Assembly: GCA_024760905.1 (NCBI GenBank)
Contig: CM045737.1
Coordinates: 12,761,226 to 12,825,225, forward strand
Source of the DNA: Plotosus lineatus
Lineage: Eukaryota > Chordata > Actinopteri > Siluriformes > Plotosidae
DNA length: 64,000 nucleotides
Reading direction: 5' to 3'
The stretch's first letter is position 1. The number at the start of each line of letters is the position of its first letter. This document shows, piece by piece, positions 1 to 10,445 of the stretch. Made by a program: the position numbers and the translations under genes. A model generated the notes under the pieces. The model did not search any database and had not been told where the DNA came from. It saw only the letters and a list, made by a program, of their open reading frames with translations.

Positions 1-347
1 CGGGCTCTGCACACTGGGGAGTATCACCAGCCGGGATACCAGCCAGAGCGCAGCCATAGTCCTTTGGGACTGACGGAGGCCTACCATACCATATACATAT
101 ATATATATATAAAATGTTCATTCAACCACAAAAGCATTATGATGGTCAGGCATTGATGTTGGACGAGGACGCCTGGTGCACAATCTGTATTCCAGTATAC
201 AAAATGTGTGAAGTATGGTTGAGGTTCTGTACAGACCATTTTAAAGACATGCCTTCATCGAACTCACTTTGTGCACAAGGGTATGGTTTACATTTCTGAG
301 TGTCCCATATCACCAGGTTGCCACTGCTGTCCCCATAGTGGAAGTAG
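1..347. other. Unassigned sequence, GC-rich first ~95 bases
   Basis: The first ~95 bases are GC-richer than their surroundings and open in more than one frame on both strands. A short TA run (about 94-112) follows and the composition becomes AT-rich. No splice donor or family motif could be assigned. It could be the edge of an exon lying mostly outside the window or a degraded repeat. Confidence 0.3.
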
Positions 348-582
348 CAGGGTTATCAAAGCCCAGCCAGGCCTCTGACTGTCTGTGTGATTGGCACGTA
401 AAAGATGAATTGCTGTCGTTTATAGGCCACTGATTTCCATTCAGCATGTTTCTGCTATGTGATGGCCTGACGAGCTGTCTTGTGTGTACTTTTCCCCTTG
501 CCCAGAAAAGCCTGAGATGGGTGCTAGCCTCCTTGTGGGTCCTTCCCTAATTAGGATTAAGTAGTTCAGAAAATGAATGACA
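348..582 (+). mobile_element. S1 SINE, degenerate, 5'-truncated
   Basis: Matches the S1 body (GGGTTATCAAAG, then the segment ending in a hydrophilic tail) and ends with the shared 3' tail CCTAATTAGGATTAAG followed by a GAATGA-type tail. The tRNA-like head is missing. Divergence from the copy at 773 suggests an old insertion. Confidence 0.7.
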
Positions 583-772
583 ATAATATAGAACAGATAT
601 GCTCATGTTTATATGTTTGCTTATTTGTAGTGTATCTATAATGCAATGCATCCAGGTATCCGCGTCTTGGTTTTAATAATTTCTTGAACAGAAAGTGATT
701 TAATTATAATTAACAACATAAATGAACACGTTTTTACTCATAAAACAATTTTTGAACACAACTGTATATATG

Positions 773-1140
773 AAAATGGCAGTGGTGGCCTGGTGGTAAA
801 GGTGCTGGATCGCTGAACCCAAGGTTGGGGGTTCAAGCCCCACTCTCAGTAGGTTGTCACTGTCCCATCCCGTCCCCCCGTCCCCCTCCCCAGTGCAGCT
901 AACTGGGTTATCAAAGGCCGGCCCTGTCTCTCACTGTCTATGGTGTGAGGTTCATGTAAAAGAACCATTGCTGACTTTCGTCAACAGTAGCTGCATAGTC
1001 TTCAGTGTCTTTCTGCCCTGCGATGACCTGGAGAGCCATCCAGGATGTGCTCTTCCCTTGCCTGCAGTTGGCTGGGATGGGCACCAGCTTTGCCGTGACC
1101 CTAATTAGGATTAAGTGGTTACAGAAAAAGAATGAATAAA
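773..1140 (+). mobile_element. S1 tRNA-derived SINE, near full length
   Basis: The head contains tRNA-like promoter boxes: A-box-like TGGCCTGGTGGTA and B-box-like GGTTCAAGCCC. The S1 body (TAACTGGGTTATCAAAGG) and the tail CCTAATTAGGATTAAG ... GAATGAATAA follow. TGTATATATG occurs just before (763-772) and just after (1141-1150), consistent with a 10-bp target-site duplication. SINEs of this kind are transcribed by RNA polymerase III and copied by a LINE reverse transcriptase in trans. Confidence 0.8.
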
Positions 1141-1393
1141 TGTATATATGGAACATTTAGTGTTAAGTGATTTCCATAGGGCTCTGGTACAGTTCCTTAG
1201 TTCTCATAAGCATAATAAACAGTAACAATCAATTGAATCTAAACCTTTGACTGGTACTGTATGTTCATTGTTGGTTTGGACTTGTACTAATATTAATTAG
1301 CACTGTTAGATTATTGTTAGCTGGTTACTACATATACTAATACAGCAAGTTCTCTTTTCTGGTTTTCGGGGGGTTACACCCATAATAATGTAA

Positions 1394-1545
1394 TACAGGG
1401 ATCCCTCGCTACTTCGCGCTTCAATTCATGTGGCTTCAATGCAACGGGTTGTTTTTTTTTTAATATTCATCGAATTAAAAAATAAGGAAATCAAGGAAGA
1501 ATAGGGGGAAATTTAAGGAAAATGCCGCAAAACAAAGCTAATTAT

Positions 1546-1579
<34 letters not shown>

Positions 1580-1895
1580 CCAACAAACAAAAACAAAAAA
1601 CAACCCAAAACCCCCCAACAAAACTACTTACATTTTTATGTGATGTGCGCAGCTGAGTGCGCGGACGTCTGTATGTGTGTGTGTATTTATATTTTATTTA
1701 CATCTTATGCATTATTTTTGAAAGTTTAATTGTTATTATAAGCATTTATAGCGTTGAATATGTATTTATTGATATTATATACACATATACATGTACGTAT
1801 ACGTCAGTCAGGGGGGTCGATCCCACTTCGCGGAAATTTGGCGTTTGCGAAGGGTCCGGGTCCCCATTAACTATGGAAAGTGAGGGATCCCTGTA
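1394..1895 (+). mobile_element. M1 MITE, complete copy
   Basis: Starts TA-CAGGGATCCCTCGCTACTTCGCG and ends GAAAGTGAGGGATCCCTG-TA, giving short terminal inverted repeats and a TA duplication. These are pogo/Tigger-like properties. The interior is AT-rich with an internal poly(A) tract and TG-rich segment and has no coding capacity, so it is a non-autonomous element. Seven further copies occur in this window. Confidence 0.85.
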
Positions 1896-2360
1896 TTTGG
1901 GTGCCCACAGAGATTTAATCTCACTTGCACTTTTCCTACACAATTGGTTTAATCATTGCTATCTTCCATTTCTTAGTCAAGTATGAGTCAATAGATTGGT
2001 TCTCATTAAATCCATACTGATCAAATTATACCGTCACCATGAGGTGTGGAAGTAATATGCATTTTTTTATATTTCCTGATCAAAAGTGAATGAAGTTTGC
2101 TGTATATTGTTTGATGTAGAGAATTAAACAAGACACAGAGCACAAAACTGGAAAGGCGTCATGAGTTTTTATTGGTTGAGTCAGAGATCCAATCTGCAAA
2201 ATTCCATCTTTTTGTTGGCAGGATACAGCAGTGAAGACTGAGAGCACAGGCCTGAGGAATCCTCATTCTGGGAATAATCTCAAGAAATAACTTAAAATTC
2301 CCACGTGACAGATGGAAAATATTAGCATGCAACTTGCTGATGAAAAAAAACATATGTGTG
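1896..2360. other. Unassigned AT-rich DNA
   Basis: No coding potential, RNA gene or repeat end was recognised between the M1 copy and the TA microsatellite. Confidence 0.5.
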
Positions 2361-2495
<135 letters not shown>

Positions 2496-2509
2496 TTCTC
2501 ATTGTTGAT

Positions 2510-2843
2510 TTTCTGAACCATTTAATCCTAATTAAGGATGGGGGAGACTGGCGCCCATCTCAGATGACTCCAGGCAAGGGCGGGGTACACCCTGATCAGC
2601 TCACCAGGCCATTGCAGGGCCGACACTCTCAAAACCATTCATACTTCACACTCACATCTAGAGGCAATTTGGAACAGCCACTTAACCTACTGTGCATGTT
2701 TTTGGACTGTGGGAGGAAACCGGAGCACTCAGAGGAAACCCCCGAAAACACGGGGAGAACATGCAAACTCCACACAGAAACGCCCGAGTTAGGAATTGAA
2801 CCCAGGACTTTGTTTTTGTGAGGCGGACATGCTAACCATTTCA
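2510..2843 (-). mobile_element. S3 SINE, minus strand
   Basis: Read on the minus strand: a tRNA-like head (GGTTAGCATGTCCGCCTCAC-type, B-box-like GGTTCAATTCC), the widely seen fish body GTTTCCTCCCACAGTCC, then the tail ending TTAATTAGGATTAAATGG. The order is reversed on the plus strand, giving the orientation. Confidence 0.8.
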
Positions 2844-2850
2844 TATACTG

Positions 2851-3283
2851 TACAGTGATCCCTCATTACTTTGTGCTTCAGTTTCTGCGGCTTCAGTGCA
2901 TCACGGGTTTTTCAAAAATATTCATCAAAAAATAAAGGAAATTAAGGAAAAATAGGGAAAAAAAAAAAAAAAAAAAAAAAAAACCAACCCGAAACCCCCC
3001 AACAAAACTATTTACATTTTTATCTGAGGTGCACATCTAAGTGTGTGCACGTGCGTCTGGGTGTGCGTGTGTACATTGCGTGTGTGGGTGGGAGTATTTT
3101 TACTGTATTTTATTTACATCTTATGCATTACTTTTGAATGTTTAATTCTTATTATAAGCATTTATAGTGTTGAATATGTATTTATTGATATTATATACAC
3201 ATATACATGTACATATAGGTCAGTCGGAGGGGTGCGCAATCCTACTTTGCGGAAATCGGCGGTCGTGGTGGGATGAGGGAGAT
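2851..3283 (+). mobile_element. M1 MITE, right end eroded
   Basis: Left end TACAGTGATCCCTCATTACTT and the same interior order as the copy at 1394. The right inverted repeat dissolves into the TA/TG microsatellite that follows. Confidence 0.75.
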
Positions 3284-3294
3284 ATATATATATG

Positions 3295-3341
<47 letters not shown>
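3284..3341. repeat. (TA)/(TG)n microsatellite
   Basis: A short TA run followed by an uninterrupted TG dinucleotide tract at the eroded end of the M1 copy. Confidence 0.95.
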
Positions 3342-3343
<2 letters not shown>

Positions 3344-3663
3344 AGGCTCTTTTTCCTTTTTTCATGCCCTACATGTCCCTTACTAACATATTTCGTGTGT
3401 ACTGTAGGACATGTGCATGTATGACTGCTATAAAATTCTCTGTTGGTCTTGAGCTTCAGTTTACAGGACCTCGTGTGACTGTCTGTTTTCGATAAATCTG
3501 TCTTGACCACAAAATCATTGTGCTTATGACTCAGTGAGTTAGAATGTAGAGAATTTACTCCTTGGGGGCTATTGTATTGCTCATTGTTTTTCGGATGAAG
3601 TGTCTTCAAAGAAGAAAAAAAAGATTTGAAATGATTTTTAACCTTCATTACATGATACCAAGT

Positions 3664-4902
3664 CTTCTTCTTTTCCTTTCGGCTTTTCCCTTCAGGGGTC
3701 GCCACAGCGAATCATCTGCCTCCATCTCACCCTATCCTTTGCATCTTCTTCTCTTACACCAACAACCTTCATGTCCTCCTTCACCACATCCATGAATCGT
3801 CTCTTTGGTCTTCCTCTAGGTCTTTTGCCTGGTAGTTCCAGCCTCAGCATCCTATTACCAATATACTCACTATCCCTCCTCTGTACATGTCCAAACCATC
3901 TCAATCTAGCCTCTCTGACTTTGTCTCCAAAACGTCTTACATGTGCTGTCCCTCTGATGTGCTCATTCCTAATCCTATCCATCCTCGTTACTCCCAAAGA
4001 GAACCTCAACATTTTCATCTCTGCCACCTCCAGCTCTGCCTCCTGTCTTTTCCCCAGGGCCGCTGTTTCTAAACCATACAACATCGCTGGCCTCAACACC
4101 GTCTTGTACACTTTTCCTTTCATTCTTGCTGATACCCTCCTATCACACATCACACCGGACACTTTTCTCCAACCATTCCAACCTGTCTGCACACGCTTCT
4201 TCACCTCTTTTCCACACTCTTCATTGCTCTGGATTGTTGAGCCTAAGTACTTAAAATCCTCCACCTTTCTTATCTCTGCTCCCTGTAATCTCACCGTTCC
4301 TCTTGGGTCCTTGTCATTCATGCACCCTCCTTTCCAGGGCATACCTCCACCTCTCTAAATTTTCCTGCACTTGTTCTCTGCTCTCACTACAGATCACAAT
4401 GTCATCTGCAAACATCATAGTCCATGGGGAATCTTGTCTAACCTCATCTGTCAGCCTGTCCATAGCAAACAAGAAGGGGCTGAGAGCTGACCCTTGATGC
4501 AGTCCCACCTCCACCTTGAACTCTTGTGTCACACCGACAGCACACCTCACCACTGTCTTACATCTCTCATACATGTCATGCACCACTCTAACATACTTCT
4601 CTGCCACTCCAGACTTCCTCATGCAATACCACAGTTCTTCTCTCGGCACCCTGTCATATGCTTTCTCCAGATCCACAAAGGCACAATGCAGCTCCTTCTG
4701 ACTTTCTCTGTACGTCTCTATTAACATCCTCAAGGCAAACACTGCATCTGTGGTGCTCTTTCTTGGCATGAAACCAAACTGTTGTTCACAAATTCTGACC
4801 TCTGCCCTTAGTCTAGCTTCCACTATTCTTTCCCATAACTTCATCGTATGGCTCATCAACTTTATCCCTCTGTAGTTGCCACAACTCTGCACGTCTCCCT
4901 TG
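3664..4902 (-). mobile_element. RTE-type LINE, 5'-truncated copy (copy A)
   Basis: Minus-strand copy holding the C-terminal half of a reverse transcriptase ORF. Palm motifs include FADD ([13 protein letters not shown]), YRGI and GLHQGSALSPFLFA. The conserved end reads RCGDP, followed by a short 3' UTR and an AAGAAG-type tail, with no poly(A). The same 20-bp sequence lies at 3644-3663 and 4903-4922, a perfect target-site duplication. 5' truncation with a long duplication is the hallmark of target-primed reverse transcription. The reading frame is broken near 4314-4342, so this copy is dead. RTE is assigned from protein motifs and the short repeat tail. Confidence 0.88.
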
Positions 4903-5040
4903 TTCATTACATGATACCAAGTAAACTAGAAATATGTTCTTGTCTCAGAGCACTAGATGTAACCCCCACGTTGTCAACTGGAACCTTGAGAGTGTTTACA
5001 GGCATTTTTGATGAAATGACCTCTACGAACTTAAAAATAG

Positions 5041-8000
5041 AATGCAGCCGTGAGGGGGGGGCACAAACCAGTGTCTCTCCCTCACGCCGGTCCCAAGCCC
5101 GGATAAATGCAGAGGGTTGCGTCAGGAAGGGCATCCGGCGTAAAACAAATGCCAAATAAACTATGCGAATCACAAGAAAGAATGACATACCGGATCGGTC
5201 GAGGCCTGGTTAACAACGACCGCGGTCAGTGCTGTCAACCAACAGGGTGCTGGTGGAAATTGGACTACTGTTGGTCCAAGGAGAGGCGGGAGGCGTGTCC
5301 GTTGCCAGAGAGAGAAGAGGAAAGGCATGAGTCTAGGACTGAAAGTAGGGACTTTGAATATTGGAACTATGACAGGAAAAGGTAGAGAGCTGGCTGACAT
5401 GATGCAGAGGAGGAAGGTGGACATACTGTGTGTTCAGGAGACCAGGTGGAAAGGTCGCAAGGCTAGAAGCATAGGAGCAGGGTTTAAGCTGTTTTATCAC
5501 GGTGTGGATGGGAAGAGAAATGGAGTCGAGTCATCTTGAAGGAGGAGTTTGCCAGGAATGTTCTAGAAGTGAAAAGAGTGTCAGACAGAGTGATGAGTCT
5601 CAAGTTAGAAATTAAAGGTGTGATGGTCAATGTTGTTAGTGCTTATGCCCCACAGACAGGATGTGAGCGAAGAAGGAGAGATTCTGGAGGGAGTTAGATG
5701 AAGTGATGCAGAGTACCCCAGAGGTGAAAGAGTGGTCATTGGGGCAGACTTCAATGGACATGTTGGTGCAGGAAACAGAGGGGACGAGGAAGTGATGGGT
5801 AGGTTTGGTATCCAGGACAGGAACGCAGAAGGACAGATGTTGGTAGATTTTGCAAAAAGGATGGAAATGGCTGTGGTGAATACTTTCTTCCAGAAGAGAG
5901 GAGCATAGGGTGACTTATAAAAGTGGAGGTAGGAGCACACAGGTAGACTACATCTTGTGCAGGCGATGTAATTTAAAGGAAGTCAGTGACTGCAAAGTAG
6001 TAGCGGGTGAGAGTGTTGCCAAACAGCATAGGATGGTGGTGTGCAGGATGATGCTTATGGTGAGGAAGGTGAAGAAGGCAAAGGCAGAGCAGAAGACAAA
6101 GTGGTGGAAGTTGAAAAAGGAAGAGTGTCGGGTTGTCTTCAAGGAGGAGTTGAAACAGGCTTTGGGTGGTCAGGAAGTGCTTCCAGATGACTGGACAACT
6201 GCAGCGAAATGTGACTCAGGGAGACAGGTCGAAGAATACTGTGTGTGTCAGCTGGAAGGAAAGTGGATAAGGAGACTTGGTGGTGGAATGAGGAAGTGCA
6301 GGAGTGTGTACAAAGGAAGAGAGTAGCTAATAAGAAGTGGGACATTGACAAAACCTTGAAGAGAGTAAACAGGAGTACAGGGAGACACAACGTAAGGCAA
6401 AGGTAGCAGTGTCAAAGGCCAAACAGAGCGCTGCTTGATGACTTGTATGCTCGGCTGAAAGTAAGGAGGGAGAAAATGAATTATACAGGTTGGCACAGCA
6501 GAGAAATAGAGATGGGAAGGACGTGCAGCAAGTTAGATTGATAAAGGACAGAGAGGGAAATGTATTGACTGATGACAGAAGTGTGCTGGGAAGATGGAAA
6601 GAGTACTTTGAAGAGCTGATGAATGAGGAAAATGAGAGAGAGAAAAGAGTAGAAGAGGTGACTGTTGAGGACCAGGAAGTAGCAAAGATTAGTAAGGGTG
6701 AAGTGAGGAGGGCATTGAAGAGGATGAAGAATGGAAAGGCAGTTGGTCCTGATGACATACGGGTGGAGGTATGGAAGTGTCTAGGAGAGGTAGCAGTAGA
6801 TTTTCTGACAAGAACATTTAACAAGGTCTTAGAGAGTGAGAGGATGCCAGAGGAATGGAGGAGAAGTGTGCTGGTGCCCATTTTTAAGAACAAGTGAGAC
6901 GTGCAGAGTTGTGGCAACTACAGAGGGATAAAGTTGATGAGCCATACGATGAAGTTATGGGAAAGAATAGTGGAAGCTAGACTAAGGGCAGAAGTCAGCA
7001 TTTGTGAACAACAGTTTGGTTTCATGCCCAGAAAGAGCACCACAGATGCAGTGTTTGCCTTGAGGATGTTAATGGAGAAGTACAGAGAAGGTCAGACGGA
7101 GCTGCATTGTGCCTTTGTGGATCTGGAGAAAGCATATGACAGGGTGCCGAGAGAAGAACTGTGGTATTGCATGAGGAAGTCTGGAGGGCAGAGAAGTATG
7201 TTAGAGTGGTGCAGGACATGTATGAGAGATGTGCGACAGTGGTGAGGTGTGCTGTCGGTGTGACACAAGAGTTCAAGGTGGAGGTGGGACTGCATCAAGG
7301 GTCAGCTCTCAGCCCCTTCTTGTTCGCTATGGTGATGGACAGGCTGACAGGCGGGGTGAGACCAGACTCCCCATGGACTATGATGTTTGCAGATGACATT
7401 GTAATCTGTAGTGAGAGCAGAGAACAAGTGCAGGAAAATCTAGAGAGGTGGAGGTATGCCCTGGAAAGGAGGGGAATGAAGATTAGCCTCAGTAAGACAG
7501 AATACATGTGCATGAATGCCAAAGGACCAAAGAGGAAACGGTGAGATTACAGGGAGCAGAGATAAGAAAGGTGGAGGATTTTAAGTACTTAGGCTCAACA
7601 ATCCAGAGCAATGGAGAGTGTGGAAAGAGGTGAAGAAGCGTGTGCAGGCAGGCTGGAATGGTTGGAGAAAAGTGTCCGTGTGATGTGTGATAGGAGGGTA
7701 TCGGCAAAAATGAAAGGAAAAGTGTACAAAACGGTGTTGAGGCCAACGATGCTGTATGGGTTAGAAACAGTGGCCCTGGGGAAAAGACAGGAGGCAGAGT
7801 TGGAGGTAGCAGAGATGAAAATGTTGAGGTTCTCTTTGGGAGTAACGAGGATGGATAGGATTAGGAATGAGCACGTCAGAGGGACAGCACATGTAAGGCG
7901 TTTTGGAGACAAAGTCAGAGAGGCTAGATTGAGATGGTTTGGACATGTACAGAGGAGGGATAGTGAGTATATTGGTAATAGGATGCTGAGGCTGGAACTA

Positions 8001-8168
8001 CCAGGCAAAAGGCCTAGAGGAAGACCAAAGAGACGATTCATGGATGTGGTAAAGGAGGACATGAAGGTCGTTGGTGTAAGAGAAGAAGATGCAAAGGATA
8101 GGGTGAGATGGAGGCAGATGATTCGCTGTGGCGACCCCTGAAGGGAAAAGCCGAAAGGAAAAGAAGAA
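5041..8168 (+). mobile_element. RTE-type LINE, near full length (copy B)
   Basis: About 3.1 kb bounded by a 14-bp duplication (5027-5040 and 8169-8182). It runs from a GC-rich 5' UTR (5041-5330), through an apurinic-type endonuclease region and a reverse transcriptase region, to the RCGDP end near 8141 and an AAGAAG tail. The 5' UTR segment is also found in the short copies at 30712 and 59683. This is the best reference copy of the family in the window. Recent insertion is suggested by the exact duplication, although the ORF has several lesions. Confidence 0.88.
5327..8141 (+). pseudogene. RTE endonuclease-reverse transcriptase ORF, broken
   Basis: An intact element would encode one protein that nicks target DNA and copies its own RNA there. 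The endonuclease start is visible (LKVGTLNIGTMTG, then VQETRW with a catalytic glutamate), followed by IGADFNGH and, near 5910, YKSGGRSTQVDYI. The reverse transcriptase follows with YRGIKLMSHTMK (~6920), AFVDLEKAYD (~7110), QGSALSPFLFA (~7297) and FADD (~7388). Lesions include a frameshift near 5527, a stop near 6896 just before the YRGI block, and a frameshift near 7185. The C-terminus is open to 8141. Not functional as it stands. Confidence 0.85.
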
Positions 8169-8357
8169 GAACTTAAAAATAGGTTCAGGTGACCCGGTTT
8201 CTATAGACTGGTCAGGTGTGCCATAGGCGCCTTTTAACATAAATATAAAGAACTAGCACTGATAAATTCTTCACCTGAAGTGTCAGGTGGCAGGTGGCTC
8301 CTGAAAACATGCTATCCCAACACTCTGCAGGGGATTTAATGCATTATATTATTATTT

Positions 8358-8490
8358 TCATTCATTCATTCATTTTCTGAGCCGCTTAATCGTAATTAGG
8401 GTCATGGAGAGACTGGCGCCCATCTCAGCCGACTCCAGGCAAGGGTGAGGTCCACCCTGGACAGCTCGCCAGATCATCGCCATTGCAACT
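8358..8490 (-). mobile_element. SINE 3' tail fragment (S1/S3 tail)
   Basis: Minus-strand copy of the shared tail: CATTCATTCATTTTCTGAG, CTTAATCGTAATTAGGGTC, GGCGCCCATCTCAGCCGACT, then the segment TCCACCCTGGACAGCTCGCC. It is 5'-truncated, leaving only the tail. Confidence 0.75.
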
Positions 8491-8537
8491 GTTGCTTTTC
8501 TGTTTATAGTTAATTATTCTTGCAGTGTTTTAAAAAA

Positions 8538-8790
8538 TGGTGGCACATAGTGGTCAGGATGTTCTCCTGCTTGTGTGTGGGTTTCCTCCAGGTACTCTGG
8601 TTTCCTTCCACAGTCCAGAGACAATTTAAGTGTCATTAGTTAAATGTGTGTTGCCCTGCTATAGTCAGCCAATCTGTTCAGGGTTTAATCCAACTTTGGC
8701 TCGTGTTGGCTGATATAGGCTTCGGCTTTCCACATGACTATAATAGGATGAAATGGTTAATAGACTAATGAGTCAGTGACTGAAAAAAGT
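8538..8790 (+). mobile_element. S3 SINE, degraded
   Basis: Contains GTTCTCCTGCTTGTGTGTGG, GGTTTCCTCCAGGTACTCTG and the CACAGTCCAGAGACA body block of S3 in plus orientation, with the tail largely eroded. Confidence 0.65.
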
Positions 8791-9080
8791 TAATAAAGAA
8801 AAAACTGCCATAATAAACATTCCCAGATGTCAGGATGTCACCATGAGTCGATATCCTGCCAAAGAGTGATCAGCCGATTAGCAGTGTGATGTTTAACAGT
8901 CAATCAGCATGACGATGCCTATGGACACCAGACAGAAACACCAAAATCATGGTGATCTCTTCTTAAGTATGAAGCTTTGCTATAAATTTCAACATATGAA
9001 TTTAATTTTTTTTTTTCTGTATGCATAAATACTATACATCGCTAACAAGCAAGCCTGTGGGGATGTAAGTAAACCTCATC

Positions 9081-9590
9081 TAGGGATCCCTCACTACCTC
9101 ATGCAGCTTCAGTGCATCACGTTTGTTTGTTTTTTTAATATTCATCAAATTAAAAAATAAGTAAATTAAAGAAGAATAGGGGGAAAAGTTAAGGAAAATG
9201 CCACAAAACAGACCAATTATGTAAAAAAAAACAAAAAAAAAACCAACCCAAAACTTCCCATCAAAACTACTTACAGTTTTATGTGAGGTGTGCATTTGTG
9301 TGTGCGCACATTTGTATGTGTGTGTATTTATATTTTATTTATATCTCATGCATTATTTTTGAATGTTTAATTGTTATTATAATTAATAACATAATTGGGA
9401 CTGAGATTCCTCCACGACCACCGGATTCCGCAAAGTAGGGTCAACACCCCCTCCCCACACTGACTGAGATGTACATGTATATGTGTATATAATATCAACT
9501 CAGTTGGGGGGGTTGACCCTACTTTGCGGAATCCGGCAGTCGTGGAGGAATCTCAGTCCCAATTAATCACAGAAAGTGAGGGATCACTGA
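9081..9590 (+). mobile_element. M1 MITE with internal hairpin
   Basis: Left end TAGGGATCCCTCACTACCTC, right end AAAGTGAGGGATCACTGA. The usual right-hand segment is present twice in opposite orientation (9390-9560), so this copy has an extra inverted duplication compared with the others. Confidence 0.78.
9390..9563. repeat. Near-perfect inverted repeat, ~58-bp arms
   Basis: The arm from about 9394 (AATTGGGACTGAGATTCC ... GCAAAGTAGGGTCAAC) is mirrored by the arm ending near 9563 (GTTGACCCTACTTTGC ... GGAATCTCAGTCCCAATT) with only a few mismatches. The loop is about 50 bp. Confidence 0.9.
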
Positions 9591-9931
9591 TTACATTCAG
9601 TAATAATCAGAAAGTCTGAGGCAAATACCATATCTGACGTAATAAGCACCCTGCTGCAATGCCCCCGTTTTTTTTTTTTTTTTTTTTTATCTTACGTCTA
9701 ATATCCACCCATGTGTACTGGGAGCAAGATCAAACTTACAAATTTTATTTGATCAGTCTCTGTAACAGTAAAATTAGGCGTTCACTGCCCGTAAAAGTGA
9801 GTTTACACGGTATTTTAAGACCTCCTGCCACTGGGGAATGTCTATAATGTTCATCAGTAACAACACATTTGATTGTTCTACCGTGCTTTAAAAAACAGGA
9901 AAATATTTTGCTGTGTTCTCTTGGTAAATGT

Positions 9932-10244
9932 TGGGGGCCGGTGGTGTAGTGGTTAGGGAGCTGTGCTCATGATCGGGAGGTTGTGAATTCGAATCCCACT
10001 GAGACTCTCACTATGCTAAGAACCCTGGGCAAGGTCTCAACCACAAATGTGCCTGTGTTCACCCAGCAGTATAAATGGGTACCAGTAAAATATACTGGGA
10101 AGGTAACCTGCGATGGTCTAGTGTCCCATCCAGGAGGAGTTGAACTCCTGGTTGCTTCATGCTCCAGAAACCTGGGCTAAGAACCGGCCTGATGAGCCAC
10201 TAGGCTCGGGTGTAAAAACCCAACAGACTTTACCTTTTACCTAC
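9932..10244 (+). mobile_element. S4 tRNA-derived SINE, complete with 14-bp TSD
   Basis: The head GGTGGTGTAGTGGTTAGGGA and B-box-like GAATTCGAATCCC are tRNA-like. The body includes AGTATAAATGGGTACC and the end has TTTACCTTTTAC. CTCTTGGTAAATGT is repeated exactly at 9918-9931 and 10245-10258, an unambiguous target-site duplication. This family is distinct from S1-S3 in body and tail. Confidence 0.88.
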
Positions 10245-10258
10245 CTCTTGGTAAATGT

Positions 10259-10445
10259 CCAACAACTGATGAAACCATTAGCATTTACAGCAAAACTATG
10301 GGATGCTCTGAATGAATGGAGTGATGAGCCAGATATGGACCTATCAGAAAGTGATGACGAGGATTTTGTTAGGCCTGGAGTGTATGCGTCGGACCCAGAG
10401 ATGCAGGAGACCATAAGAAGTTTCAACGATTTTATTTTGCACTAG
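10259..10445 (+). pseudogene. Acidic C-terminal fragment, possibly of a pogo-like transposase
   Basis: After removing the SINE at 9932-10244, the frame ending at 10445 encodes a peptide with an acidic run (EWSDEPDMDLSESDDEDF) ending RSFNDFILH. Pogo/Tigger and related DDE transposases commonly end in an acidic tail, and the segment lies inside pogo-like ends. No DDE domain is visible here, so the identity is an inference. Confidence 0.4.

Noticed and set aside
3771..4358. 195-codon plus-strand open frame across RTE copy A
   Set aside because: Antisense shadow of the reverse transcriptase on the minus strand. It recurs in every RTE copy (for example 7595-8062 minus, 44574-45074 minus).
3664..8168. 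A retrovirus or endogenous viral element
   Set aside because: Reverse transcriptase motifs are of the non-LTR type with an apurinic-type endonuclease. There are no LTRs, protease, integrase or envelope reading frames here or elsewhere in the window.
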